Shown in pieces: positions 1 to 6,389 of a stretch of DNA of 18,167 nucleotides (within the stretch, counting starts at the first letter, position 1; the number at the start of each line of letters is the position of its first letter). The position numbers and the translations under genes are program-made. The DNA is taken from the NCBI GenBank assembly GCA_937875275.1, contig CALNCC010000151.1, positions 1-18,167 of the forward strand. The letters are read 5' to 3'. The stretch is from an uncultured Dysgonomonas sp. (GTDB lineage: Bacteria; Bacteroidota; Bacteroidia; Bacteroidales; Dysgonomonadaceae). The notes under the pieces were generated by a model. The model saw only the letters and a program-made list of their open reading frames with translations, was not told the DNA's origin and did no database searches.

Positions 1-953
1 ATCCGGTGATAGGTAGCATGTTCATGAATTTTTCGGCAAATCTGTTAGGCTTAGATAATGCCGCAACACCTATCGGGCTGAATGTTATGAAAGAATTGCA
101 AGGGCTGAATCCGCACAAGGATACGGCAAGCAACTCGATGATTATGTTTCTTGTCATCAATGCCTCGGGACTGACATTGATACCCGTAACTATACTCATG
201 TATCGTGCCCAGTTGGGGGCAGCCTCTCCGGCAGACGTATTCATCCCCATATTACTCGCCACATTAGTGTCGACACTTACTGCTATTATCCTTGTCGCCT
301 TTCGCCAAAAGATACAATTGTGCAACCGTGCGATACTCATTCCTTTCGCCTCTATTTTGCTTTTCATCGCCGGAGTGATAGCCTTATTTTTGGTTATGGA
401 CAGACAGACGGTAGCTGCTTATGCCACCACGTCTGCCAACATTCTGCTGTTGTTGGTTATATGCGGATTTATATTTGCCGGCGTACGAAAAAAGATAAAT
501 GTCTACGAAGCTTTTATCGACGGGGCAAAGGACGGATTCAAAACGGCTGTAACGATCATTCCTTATCTCATAGCCATACTTGTAGCCATTGGGGTGTTTA
601 GAGCTTCGGGAGCAATGGACTATCTTATCGATGCCATAAAGGCGACTGTTGCCTTTTGCCGATTAGACACATCGTGGGTCGACGCCCTTCCTACTATATT
701 GATGAAGCCGTTGAGCGGCAGCGGAGCAAGAGGGATGATGGTGGATGCGATGCAGACATACGGCGCAGACTCGTTAGCCGGTCGCTTGAGTTGCATCGTA
801 CAAGGAACAACAGACACCACGTTTTATGTGATTGCGCTCTATTTCGGAGCTGTCTCCATCAAGAAAACACGCTATGTGCTTTCTTATTCGTTGATCGCCG
901 ATTTGGTAGGAATCATTGCGGCAATATTCCTCGCCTATCTGTTCTTTGGGTGA
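1..953 (+). CDS. SpmA-SpmB fusion, nucleoside recognition (Gate) domain membrane protein, 5' truncated
   Basis: Integral membrane protein whose frame is open through the left edge, so its N-terminus lies outside the window; the GTG at 6 is an internal valine rather than a start. The visible part carries a conserved DNAATPIGL segment near its beginning, typical of the SpmA half, and a second block with GSGARGMMVDAM and QGTTDTTFYV, typical of the SpmB half. Many hydrophobic helices separate them. In Bacilli SpmA and SpmB are separate spore maturation proteins; Bacteroidota, which do not sporulate, commonly carry them as one fused protein whose substrate is not established. Transport of a nucleoside or other small molecule is only suggested by the domain name. 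The TGA at 951-953 is followed by 235 bp without a gene, and no strong terminator is visible there. Confidence 0.85.
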   Translation, partial: PVIGSMFMNFSANLLGLDNAATPIGLNVMKELQGLNPHKDTASNSMIMFLVINASGLTLIPVTILMYRAQLGAASPADVFIPILLATLVSTLTAIILVAFRQKIQLCNRAILIPFASILLFIAGVIALFLVMDRQTVAAYATTSANILLLLVICGFIFAGVRKKINVYEAFIDGAKDGFKTAVTIIPYLIAILVAIGVFRASGAMDYLIDAIKATVAFCRLDTSWVDALPTILMKPLSGSGARGMMVDAMQTYGADSLAGRLSCIVQGTTDTTFYVIALYFGAVSIKKTRYVLSYSLIADLVGIIAAIFLAYLFFG

Positions 954-1126
954 AGAAAGAAGAATCGTTATCGACAAATTACAACCTACGATCTTCTATT
1001 ATGTATTCAACAAATTGGGACTAAACAGTCTATCTATTCATTTTTATTGACTACTCAATAGAGGATATATAGAAAAAATTTATTAACATTGCGTTCACCC
1101 TTAGTTTAGCGTATTTTTTAGAAAAT

Positions 1127-1145
1127 GGTATTGCGTAGCAATATC
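1127..1145. repeat. Inverted repeat (hairpin) upstream of the small membrane protein gene
   Basis: GGTATTGC and GCAATATC face each other across a three-base spacer (gta), giving an 8-bp stem with one G-T pair. It lies 43 bp before the ATG at 1189. No T-run follows on either strand, so it is not a convincing intrinsic terminator; an operator or a 5'-UTR hairpin is equally possible. The rest of the 954-1188 gap is AT-rich. It holds only a weak 6-bp hairpin (1045-1060, no T-run) and no clear TAnnTTTG promoter box. Confidence 0.4.
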
Positions 1146-1188
1146 AAAGGGTAGTTGTTGGAATGAAGTAATGTAAAATATAAATATT

Positions 1189-1575
1189 ATGACAGGTATA
1201 TTTTTCCCGGGAGACGTAGTTGTATTAATTATCACTACAATATGTTATTTTCTCTGCCCCAAATTTATTTTGGGAGAACGACCAGAGTATGTAAGCTTTT
1301 TCTTGCTGTTTTTCAGTGTATATTCTTTAATTGTTCTTATTATATTGAATTCAATGGGAACGCCGATAGAAAAACTTAAAGATATTCAGACTCTTTATTT
1401 TGTATGTATGCCGTTATTTATGCTTATTGCTCATGTAACATATCCATTTAGAAAAGTGAAAAGAAATAGAGTCTTTACTTTTTTGTTACTCATACCGTCT
1501 CTCATCGTCTACGGATTTGCAATCATTGCTTTCACATTACATTATTTTGCCGCTGAGAGCATGAGCCCTATGTGA
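1189..1575 (+). CDS. Hypothetical four-helix membrane protein
   Basis: Protein of 128 residues that I do not recognise. Four hydrophobic stretches can be read at about residues 7-28, 34-56, 69-88 and 95-121, with short charged loops between them and a cluster of basic residues (RKVKRNR) just before the last helix. There is no signal peptide, cofactor motif or metal-binding pattern. It is clearly AT-rich: one hand-counted 60-base block (1321-1380) holds 15 G/C, against 36 in block 721-780 of the preceding gene. The ATG at 1189 is the first in frame and has no Shine-Dalgarno sequence, which is normal for Bacteroidota. The next gene begins 52 bp downstream on the same strand and is similarly AT-rich, so the two may be co-transcribed. 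Being a real gene is supported by length, hydrophobic pattern and context only. Confidence 0.6.
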   Translation: MTGIFFPGDVVVLIITTICYFLCPKFILGERPEYVSFFLLFFSVYSLIVLIILNSMGTPIEKLKDIQTLYFVCMPLFMLIAHVTYPFRKVKRNRVFTFLLLIPSLIVYGFAIIAFTLHYFAAESMSPM

Positions 1576-1627
1576 TAACCGCAAACAAACTAAGACTAAT
1601 AATGAATACACTATAGAAGTTATAGAT

Positions 1628-2521
1628 ATGAAATCGAAAGCAAGAATATTTTTTATAATCTTCTTCTTTTCTCTTGTCGCGAGCATTGTTATTTCTCCAT
1701 TAAGAGGGGGATATGTTACAATCGGGCCATTGACAGGTTTTTACTTATCATCAATTGTCGGTTTATTGACATTTTTTTCATTAACAATATGGACACTATC
1801 AAAATACAGGTGTAAATTATCTTCAATCTATATTATTACTGCCCTATTTCTTGGACTATCAATATTGATAGCCCCATTACACATTGTAGATTTTGTTTCA
1901 ACATTAGGTTCTTTTCTTGAATATCTGATACAAGTATTTGCCATTATTTTAGGATGTATTGTACATCTATGTAAATTAAAAAAAACAAGAATTATCATTT
2001 CAATAGCTGGGATAGCATTCGGCTTATGGTTATCATATCCGGGGTATGAAATGTGGCTGAATAAAGTAAGTCATGGGACTTTTACAGGACAGATTAATAA
2101 TAGTAAAATATATGATTTTCAATTCCAAACTGCGGAGGGAGATGAAGTCTCACTAAAAACTTTTGAAGGGAAATATTTACTAATCGACCATTGGTACACA
2201 TATTGTGGAGTTTGTTATAGGAAATTTCCTAAAGTTCAAGAAGTTTTTGATAAATATAAAGACAACCCAAATGTATCTATCATAGCCATTCATAGTCGGT
2301 TAGAGGATAAAGAAGAGACTTACTCTACGGGGAAAAAGATTTTAGAAGGCGAAGGATATTCTTTTCCTTGTTATTCTATCAACATGAAGAATCCAATATT
2401 AAAAGATTTGGACGTTAATGGTTATCCAACGGTATTAATATTTGACCCTGAAAGCAAGCTCGTTTTTAGAGGAAGTATTGACTTCGCAGAAAAGTACTTA
2501 AAAACGATTTTCGAAAAATAA
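1628..2521 (+). CDS. TlpA-like thioredoxin with five N-terminal membrane helices
   Basis: Protein of 297 residues. The first half has five hydrophobic segments at about 5-25, 33-57, 65-88, 97-117 and 119-144. Basic residues at the N-terminus, between helices 2 and 3 (KYRCK) and between helices 4 and 5 (KLKKTR) put the N-terminus in the cytoplasm and the C-terminal domain in the periplasm. That domain (about 150-297) is a TlpA/AhpC-type thioredoxin fold with the dithiol motif CGVC (Cys193, Cys196) within WYTYCGVCYRKFP and the cis-proline segment NGYPTVLIFDP. Such proteins reduce or shuffle periplasmic disulfides; the target is unknown. The CGVC centre differs from the usual CGPC of thioredoxin/TlpA. 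The hydrophobic half contains cysteines but no obvious DsbD-type paired-cysteine motif, so an electron donor is not evident. It may be co-transcribed with the membrane protein upstream, and it converges on fic. Confidence 0.75.
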   Translation: MKSKARIFFIIFFFSLVASIVISPLRGGYVTIGPLTGFYLSSIVGLLTFFSLTIWTLSKYRCKLSSIYIITALFLGLSILIAPLHIVDFVSTLGSFLEYLIQVFAIILGCIVHLCKLKKTRIIISIAGIAFGLWLSYPGYEMWLNKVSHGTFTGQINNSKIYDFQFQTAEGDEVSLKTFEGKYLLIDHWYTYCGVCYRKFPKVQEVFDKYKDNPNVSIIAIHSRLEDKEETYSTGKKILEGEGYSFPCYSINMKNPILKDLDVNGYPTVLIFDPESKLVFRGSIDFAEKYLKTIFEK

Positions 2522-2566
2522 ACTGCTCCTGCCAATGTAGGGGTACGAAAAAACCACAAGCACCGA

Positions 2567-3328
2567 TTAGCCCTGTAGAATATGTAAATATCGGTTTAAA
2601 GCCGCCTCTTCATTTTCAGCGACTAAAGAATAAAAGTCAATCGGGTTGTTTTCTGTATGCGATTTTTCCAAAGCCATATAATAAGCCCGCTTACTGTCAT
2701 TGTCGCCTTTCAGGCTCACAACGATGTACCCTTTGGTCAATAGATATAGATTCATAAGAAGCCTCGATGTGCGACCGTTACCGTCTATGAAAGGATGTAT
2801 CTTCACTAACTCATCATGCAGATAAGCAGCTATGACAACGGGGTGTACATTGTCTTCAACTTTCCTGTTATACTCGATTATAAAAGCCTCCATTTGTGGT
2901 TCAATAAGATAAGGCTGAGGCGGGAAATGTGTACTGCCTGATATCATTACAGGAACATTGCGATATTTACCCGCATTGTCCCGATCTATACTATGTAAGA
3001 TAATGGCATGTATCTCTTTGATAAGACGCTCGTTTATCTCGATGCTATCCTTTGCTATGTCTTTGATAAAATCAATCGCCTGAGCATGGTTTATAGCCTC
3101 CAAATGTTCACGCATCGACTTTCCCGATATGGTTACACCCTCGTTTACAACCAAAGCCGTTTCTTGCAAGGTCAATGTATTGCCCTCAATACGGTTACTT
3201 TCGTATGTGTACTCGATTTCCAAGGCACTTTGTATTTTTTTAAGCGCATCGGTAGGTAAAGGACGCAAAACCGCTAAATTCGCCTTTAAATCGTCTATTT
3301 CGGATAGAATTGTATTTAATTTGTTCAT
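2567..3328 (-). CDS. Stand-alone Fic family protein (probable AMP transferase), class II type
   Basis: Protein of 253 residues with the complete Fic active-site motif HPFIDGNGRTSR at 178-189, matching HxFx(D/E)GNGRxxR; His178 is the expected catalytic base. Fic enzymes usually transfer AMP from ATP to hydroxyl groups of target proteins. An N-terminal SNRIEG (44-49) fits the inhibitory helix motif (S/T)xxxE(G/N), in which Glu48 would block the ATP gamma-phosphate site. Inhibition is therefore built into the same chain, as in class II Fic proteins, and no antitoxin gene is expected or seen. Many longer Fic proteins carry a C-terminal winged helix; here the chain ends soon after the Fic core. 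The ATG at 3328 is preceded by repeated AGATTGATA elements that may control it. The target protein is unknown. The gene converges on the thioredoxin gene with a 45-bp gap and no evident terminator. Confidence 0.85.
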   Translation of the reverse strand: MNKLNTILSEIDDLKANLAVLRPLPTDALKKIQSALEIEYTYESNRIEGNTLTLQETALVVNEGVTISGKSMREHLEAINHAQAIDFIKDIAKDSIEINERLIKEIHAIILHSIDRDNAGKYRNVPVMISGSTHFPPQPYLIEPQMEAFIIEYNRKVEDNVHPVVIAAYLHDELVKIHPFIDGNGRTSRLLMNLYLLTKGYIVVSLKGDNDSKRAYYMALEKSHTENNPIDFYSLVAENEEAALNRYLHILQG

Positions 3329-3344
3329 AGCGACATTATCAGAT

Positions 3345-3479
3345 AGATTGATACCACAATATTACGATTTTTCTTTTGCTATCGACTAAATCGAAGCTAT
3401 CAATCTGAAAACAAAGCAAAAGATAAAACAGAGGGCAAAATAATAGTTCTCTATCCAAAATGCAAAGATTAGATTGATT
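3345..3479. repeat. Operator-like repeats AGATTGATA upstream of fic
   Basis: A perfect 9-bp inverted repeat lies just upstream of the fic start codon: AGATTGATA at 3345-3353 and TATCAATCT at 3398-3406. A third copy, AGATTGATT at 3471-3479, matches eight of nine bases. Centre-to-centre distances are about 53 and 73 bp, close to five and seven helical turns. A shorter direct repeat GCTATC occurs at 3379-3384 and 3396-3401. The arrangement suggests binding sites for a regulator, but the arms could also pair in a 5'-UTR. No clear TAnnTTTG box for fic was found. The rest of 3329-3492 shows nothing else. Confidence 0.4.
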
Positions 3480-3492
3480 GAGGTACTAATGC

Positions 3493-3521
3493 AAAAAAAG
3501 CGGCTTTAATCAGTCGCTTTT
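3493..3521 (-). terminator. Intrinsic terminator of ssrA
   Basis: Read on the minus strand, AAAAGCG (plus 3515-3521) pairs with CGCTTTT (plus 3496-3502). Two further inner pairs follow after one mismatch, and the stem runs into a seven-base T-run (plus 3493-3499). It lies 63 bp beyond the mature tmRNA 3' end. The spacer between contains a further small hairpin (3541-3563, TTGG-TGC / GCA-CCAA with one internal mismatch), presumably removed during 3' processing. Confidence 0.7.
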
Positions 3522-3583
3522 CTATTTATCGGGTGTGATATTGGGTGCGATCCATGCAACCAACTGGTTATCAACACCAATTG

Positions 3584-3978
3584 TGGAGCTGCGGGGAATT
3601 GAACCCCGGTCCAAACAAGGAATTAACTTGCTTTCTACATGCTTATCTTCGCCTGCAATTGTAGGGAATGGGCAAGACCGAAGCCACCAACCCAAACCTT
3701 AGTCTCTTAATTTCAGAAAAGAGCCAAGACCTCTCTAATCCTATCTCCGATTTATCTGCACCACCGTATCGAAATGCTTCGAAGCCACAGCTTCCGGGTG
3801 ATGTCTTGTCCTCACACCTGTGCGAGGATTAAGCTAAATCTACTATACTTCGATTAAGCAGCAAGAGCGTAATTATCGTTGCCAGTTAAATGTTCGCCGT
3901 CTGAGATTATAGTGCCAGCCGACAATGCACTGCATGCTTACAAATCACTTCATCTCGCTGTCAAAGCCAGTCAGCCCC
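3584..3978 (-). ncRNA. ssrA: tmRNA (transfer-messenger RNA)
   Basis: One-piece tmRNA of about 395 nt that rescues stalled ribosomes and tags the unfinished protein for degradation together with SmpB. The 5' end GGGGCTG (plus 3972-3978) pairs with CAGCTCC before the discriminator A at the 3' end (plus 3584-3591), with one G-U pair, forming the acceptor stem. The T-arm GGGGTTCAATTCCCC is intact next to it. The segment GGCTTTGACAGCGAGATGAAG near the 5' end corresponds to the conserved tmRNA D-arm region. The tag frame reads GNDNYALAA followed by TAA. The terminal CCA is not encoded (CAA follows the discriminator), so it must be added after transcription. The ends are set from the acceptor stem and may be off by a base or two. 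Confidence 0.95.
3854..3883 (-). other. tmRNA proteolysis tag reading frame (GNDNYALAA, stop)
   Basis: Within ssrA, the resume codon GGC (plus 3881-3883) is preceded by TTTAACT, as in related Bacteroidota tmRNAs. It opens a frame GGC AAC GAT AAT TAC GCT CTT GCT GCT TAA. The tag added to stalled proteins is therefore (A)GNDNYALAA, with the alanine coming from the charged tmRNA. The C-terminal ALAA is the degron recognised by ClpXP-type proteases. The resume point is inferred by analogy with other tmRNAs of the phylum. Confidence 0.8.
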
Positions 3979-3990
3979 AAGTGATACTTC

Positions 3991-4045
3991 GGATATTGTT
4001 TTCACGAAAACAAGCCATCGCTATGTCTTGTCTTCCTGAATATCC
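3991..4045 (-). repeat. Inverted repeats in the pre-tmRNA 5' leader
   Basis: Between the ssrA promoter and the mature tmRNA 5' end lie two inverted repeats. GGATATT and AATATCC (plus 3991-3997 and 4039-4045) close the segment. Near one end, TTGTTTT and AAAACAA (plus 3996-4002 and 4007-4013) form a 7-bp hairpin with the four-base loop CACG/CGTG. The two overlap by two bases, so they may be alternatives. The leader of about 65 nt must be cut off to give the mature 5' end, normally by RNase P. Confidence 0.45.
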
Positions 4046-4049
4046 AGCA

Positions 4050-4079
4050 CAAAGATAGTTCTTTTTTGCAATGTATAAA
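4050..4079 (-). promoter_or_regulatory. Probable ssrA promoter
   Basis: On the minus strand TATCTTTG (plus 4050-4057) is an exact match to the Bacteroidota minus-7 consensus TAnnTTTG. A T-rich stretch (TTTT, plus 4077-4080) lies 19 bp upstream where the weaker minus-33 element is expected. Initiation would fall around 4043-4046, about 65 nt before the mature tmRNA 5' end. Confidence 0.6.
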
Positions 4080-4119
4080 AGAGATAAAGTTCTATAATTT
4101 CCATCACCCACCATACATG

Positions 4120-4175
4120 TTAACCTTATCTTAACAATGAGACAACACTTCTTTAACAAGAGAAACCTTAATTTG
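4120..4175 (+). promoter_or_regulatory. Pho-box-like tandem repeats and promoter of the porin gene
   Basis: Four 7-bp units begin at 4120, 4131, 4142 and 4153, exactly 11 bp apart: TTAACCT, TTAACAA, ACAACAC, TTAACAA. Eight bases after the last unit stands TTAATTTG (4168-4175), one base away from the minus-7 consensus TAnnTTTG; the porin ATG follows 27 bp after its last base. The 7+4 bp periodicity is that of PhoB direct repeats in Proteobacteria, although the unit sequence differs. The same layout recurs before pstS. The likely binder is the OmpR-family regulator at 9571-10266. Confidence 0.7.
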
Positions 4176-4201
4176 CATCCAATTAACAAGTTCTTAATTT
4201 T

Positions 4202-5233
4202 ATGGAAAAGAGAAAACGTCTCATTTATTTACTATCATTATTGTTTTTTACTTCACATTCAGCATTTTCACAAAGTAACACTGACTTCAATCCATCCGGG
4301 AAAATCATAGCGAGAGGCTTCTTCGATTTTAGTACCGGGATAGGAAACGAAACCAAAGAATCGGGATACGACATCACGCGTGCTCTCTTAGGATACAACT
4401 ACAAATTCACAAAAAATCTGCAAGGGCAGATTGTATTAGACGCTGCTTCGGGAAAAAACGACAAAGGTAACCTCCAACCTCATCTGAGAAATGCGTTCGT
4501 AACGTGGAAAGACGAGAAACTATGCGTCAGTGCAGGGCTGGTCGGACTTCTGCAATTTAAAATTCAAGAAGAATACTGGGCTCACCGTTATGTTTTCAAA
4601 TCGCTGCAAGACGAAAATAAAATGGGATCGAGTGTCGATGCCGGAATAACAGCTCAATACACTTTCTCGCCGGCAATAGCAGCCGATATATCCATCATAA
4701 ACGGCGAAGGATATAAAAAAATAGAAAAGAACAACAGCACCCTTTACGGATTGGGCGTATCGGCATCTCCAACAAAAGGGCTGCTCCTTAGGGCTTATGG
4801 AGACATATACACCGAAAGCGAGGAGTGCAGAGATGCCTTACCGAGCGAAATATCTGACACAAAATATAAAAACCAATATATATTATCCTTATTTGCCGGG
4901 TACAAAAATGATAAAATTTCTGCCGGAATAGAATATAGTCATCAGATGAACAAAGGTTTCATCGAAGACAAAAACAGCAACGGATATTCAGCATACACGA
5001 CAGTAAACATTTCGGACAAATGGAACGTATATGGACGCTACGATCTGTTAGATTCATCATCTCCCGACACGTTCATTTCATCATGGAACAAATTAGACGG
5101 GCAATTGATGATTTTAGGGACAGAATTTACAGTCTCCAAACAGCTGAAAATATCGCCAAACCTTAGAAACATTAATCCAAGAATAGGTAAATCGGAACAG
5201 TATCTATTTGTAAACGTGGAGCTCAACCTATAA
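4202..5233 (+). CDS. Outer-membrane porin, probable phosphate-selective (OprP/OprO-like)
   Basis: Protein of 343 residues with a cleavable signal peptide (basic MEKRKR, hydrophobic core, SAFSQS near residue 24). The mature part alternates short amphipathic strands with polar turns, for example GKIIARGFFDFSTG, LLGYNYKF, AFVTWKDEKLCVSAGLV and the closing YLFVNVELNL, as in a beta-barrel ending in a strand. The repeated strand pairs, the EYWAHRY segment and the location beside pst suggest a member of the phosphate-selective porin O/P group. Its role would be passive entry of phosphate into the periplasm for PstS. Members are usually nearer 380-450 residues, so this one is short. It has a Pho-box-like promoter, and 90 bp separate its stop from pstS, which has its own matching promoter. 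Beta-barrel porin is well supported; phosphate selectivity is inferred from context. Confidence 0.75.
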   Translation: MEKRKRLIYLLSLLFFTSHSAFSQSNTDFNPSGKIIARGFFDFSTGIGNETKESGYDITRALLGYNYKFTKNLQGQIVLDAASGKNDKGNLQPHLRNAFVTWKDEKLCVSAGLVGLLQFKIQEEYWAHRYVFKSLQDENKMGSSVDAGITAQYTFSPAIAADISIINGEGYKKIEKNNSTLYGLGVSASPTKGLLLRAYGDIYTESEECRDALPSEISDTKYKNQYILSLFAGYKNDKISAGIEYSHQMNKGFIEDKNSNGYSAYTTVNISDKWNVYGRYDLLDSSSPDTFISSWNKLDGQLMILGTEFTVSKQLKISPNLRNINPRIGKSEQYLFVNVELNL

Positions 5234-5242
5234 TTTAAAACA

Positions 5243-5298
5243 TTAACAAATTCGTAACATATATGCAATCTGTTTGTAATAATACTAAAATAATATTG
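5243..5298 (+). promoter_or_regulatory. Pho-box-like tandem repeats and promoter of the pst operon
   Basis: Four units start at 5243, 5254, 5265 and 5276, again exactly 11 bp apart: TTAACAA, GTAACAT, GCAATCT, GTAATAA. Eight bases after the fourth unit comes TAATATTG (5291-5298), one mismatch from TAnnTTTG, and the pstS ATG follows 26 bp after its last base. Unit number, spacing, distance to the minus-7 box and leader length match the porin promoter almost base for base. The third unit is the weakest in both sites. Confidence 0.7.
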
Positions 5299-5323
5299 CA
5301 TTGAAATTTATCAAATAAAGAAT

Positions 5324-6364
5324 ATGAAAAAAACAGTATTTTTTGCATTAGCGATCGTAACAATGTTCGCAGCATGTAATTCGAAAGAAACAGAGAAATT
5401 ATCAGGTGCAGGAGCTACATTTCCTGAACCATTTTATAAAATGGCATTCAAAAAGTTTTCAACAACAACCGGCAACGATGTTACCTACGGTGCTATCGGT
5501 AGCGGTGGAGGAATCAGAAGTTTGAAAGATAAAACAGTCGATTTCGGAGCTTCCGATGTCTTTCTGTCCGATAAAGAAATAAGCGAGATAGGAGCAGACG
5601 TAATACACGTACCGACAGCCTTGGGCGCAGTCGTTATCTCTTACAATCTGAAAGATGTAGCCGAACTGAAATTGAATGCAGAGGTTGTTTCTGACATCTT
5701 CTTAGGCAAGATAACAAAATGGAACGATGAGAAGATTAAGGCTTTGAATGCGGAAACGAACTTGCCTGACAAGACCATTACTCCCGTCTATCGGTCAGAT
5801 GGTAGTGGAACAACAGCCGTATTCTCGGAATACATGGCAAAGGTAAACGAAACATGGAACACTGAGATCGGACAAGGCAAATCGCTGAAATTTCCTGTCG
5901 GAGTATCAGCAAAAGGAAATACAGGTGTTGCAGGTATCGTTGCCGAAACGGAAGGTGCGATGGGATATATCGGATCTGAATATGCATTAGCCTTGAATCT
6001 TGCCGCTGCTTCGATGCAAAACAGTGCTGGCAATTTTATCAAAGCAGATATAAAAAGCATTTCGGCTGCTGCAAATGTAGATATGCCCGACGATACACGC
6101 ACAGTAATCACAAACTCATCGAATCCGGAAGCATATCCGATAAGCACATTCACATGGATTGTTGTGTACAAAGAACAAGATTACAACGACCACCCTGAAA
6201 CCCAAGCTAAAGCTCTAAAAAACCTGCTTCAATACATTGTGAGCGAAGAAGGACAGACGATAGCCACACAAACAAACTATGCACCATTGACAGGCGTTGC
6301 TTTAGAGAAAACCAAAGCAGCCATAGAGTCGATAACGTATAAAGGCAATGCCATAATAAATTGA
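5324..6364 (+). CDS. pstS: Phosphate ABC transporter substrate-binding lipoprotein PstS
   Basis: Protein of 346 residues that binds inorganic phosphate in the periplasm and delivers it to PstCA. The signal peptide ends in FAAC, with the lipidated cysteine at 18, so it is anchored to a membrane as expected for a lipoprotein. Phosphate-binding segments are visible in order: GAGATFP (28-34), the glycine-rich GAIGSGGG (56-63), DFGASD (73-78) and RSDGSGTT (157-164), all typical of PstS. Length is normal for the family. It is first in a tight operon; pstC begins 25 bp downstream. It is preceded by the Pho-box-like promoter at 5243-5298, so induction by phosphate starvation is expected. Confidence 0.96.
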   Translation: MKKTVFFALAIVTMFAACNSKETEKLSGAGATFPEPFYKMAFKKFSTTTGNDVTYGAIGSGGGIRSLKDKTVDFGASDVFLSDKEISEIGADVIHVPTALGAVVISYNLKDVAELKLNAEVVSDIFLGKITKWNDEKIKALNAETNLPDKTITPVYRSDGSGTTAVFSEYMAKVNETWNTEIGQGKSLKFPVGVSAKGNTGVAGIVAETEGAMGYIGSEYALALNLAAASMQNSAGNFIKADIKSISAAANVDMPDDTRTVITNSSNPEAYPISTFTWIVVYKEQDYNDHPETQAKALKNLLQYIVSEEGQTIATQTNYAPLTGVALEKTKAAIESITYKGNAIIN

Positions 6365-6389
6365 TAAAAAACAAGAGTAAGCTATAATA

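Noticed and set aside
1045..1060. Hairpin TATTGA-ctac-TCAATA as terminator of the SpmAB gene
   Set aside because: The stem is short and AT-rich and no T-run follows.
1083..1131. TTAACAT followed at 11 bp by TTCACCC and TTTAGCG, resembling the phosphate repeats
   Set aside because: Only the first unit fits the consensus, and no minus-7 box stands at the expected distance.
3971..4189. A 72-codon open frame on the minus strand over the ssrA promoter and tmRNA 5' end
   Set aside because: It overlaps the tmRNA and its promoter and shows no protein-like pattern.
4183..4198. Additional TTAAC and TTAAT 11 bp apart just before the porin start
   Set aside because: They lie out of phase with the four upstream units, downstream of the minus-7 box and within the expected leader, so chance in AT-rich DNA is more likely.
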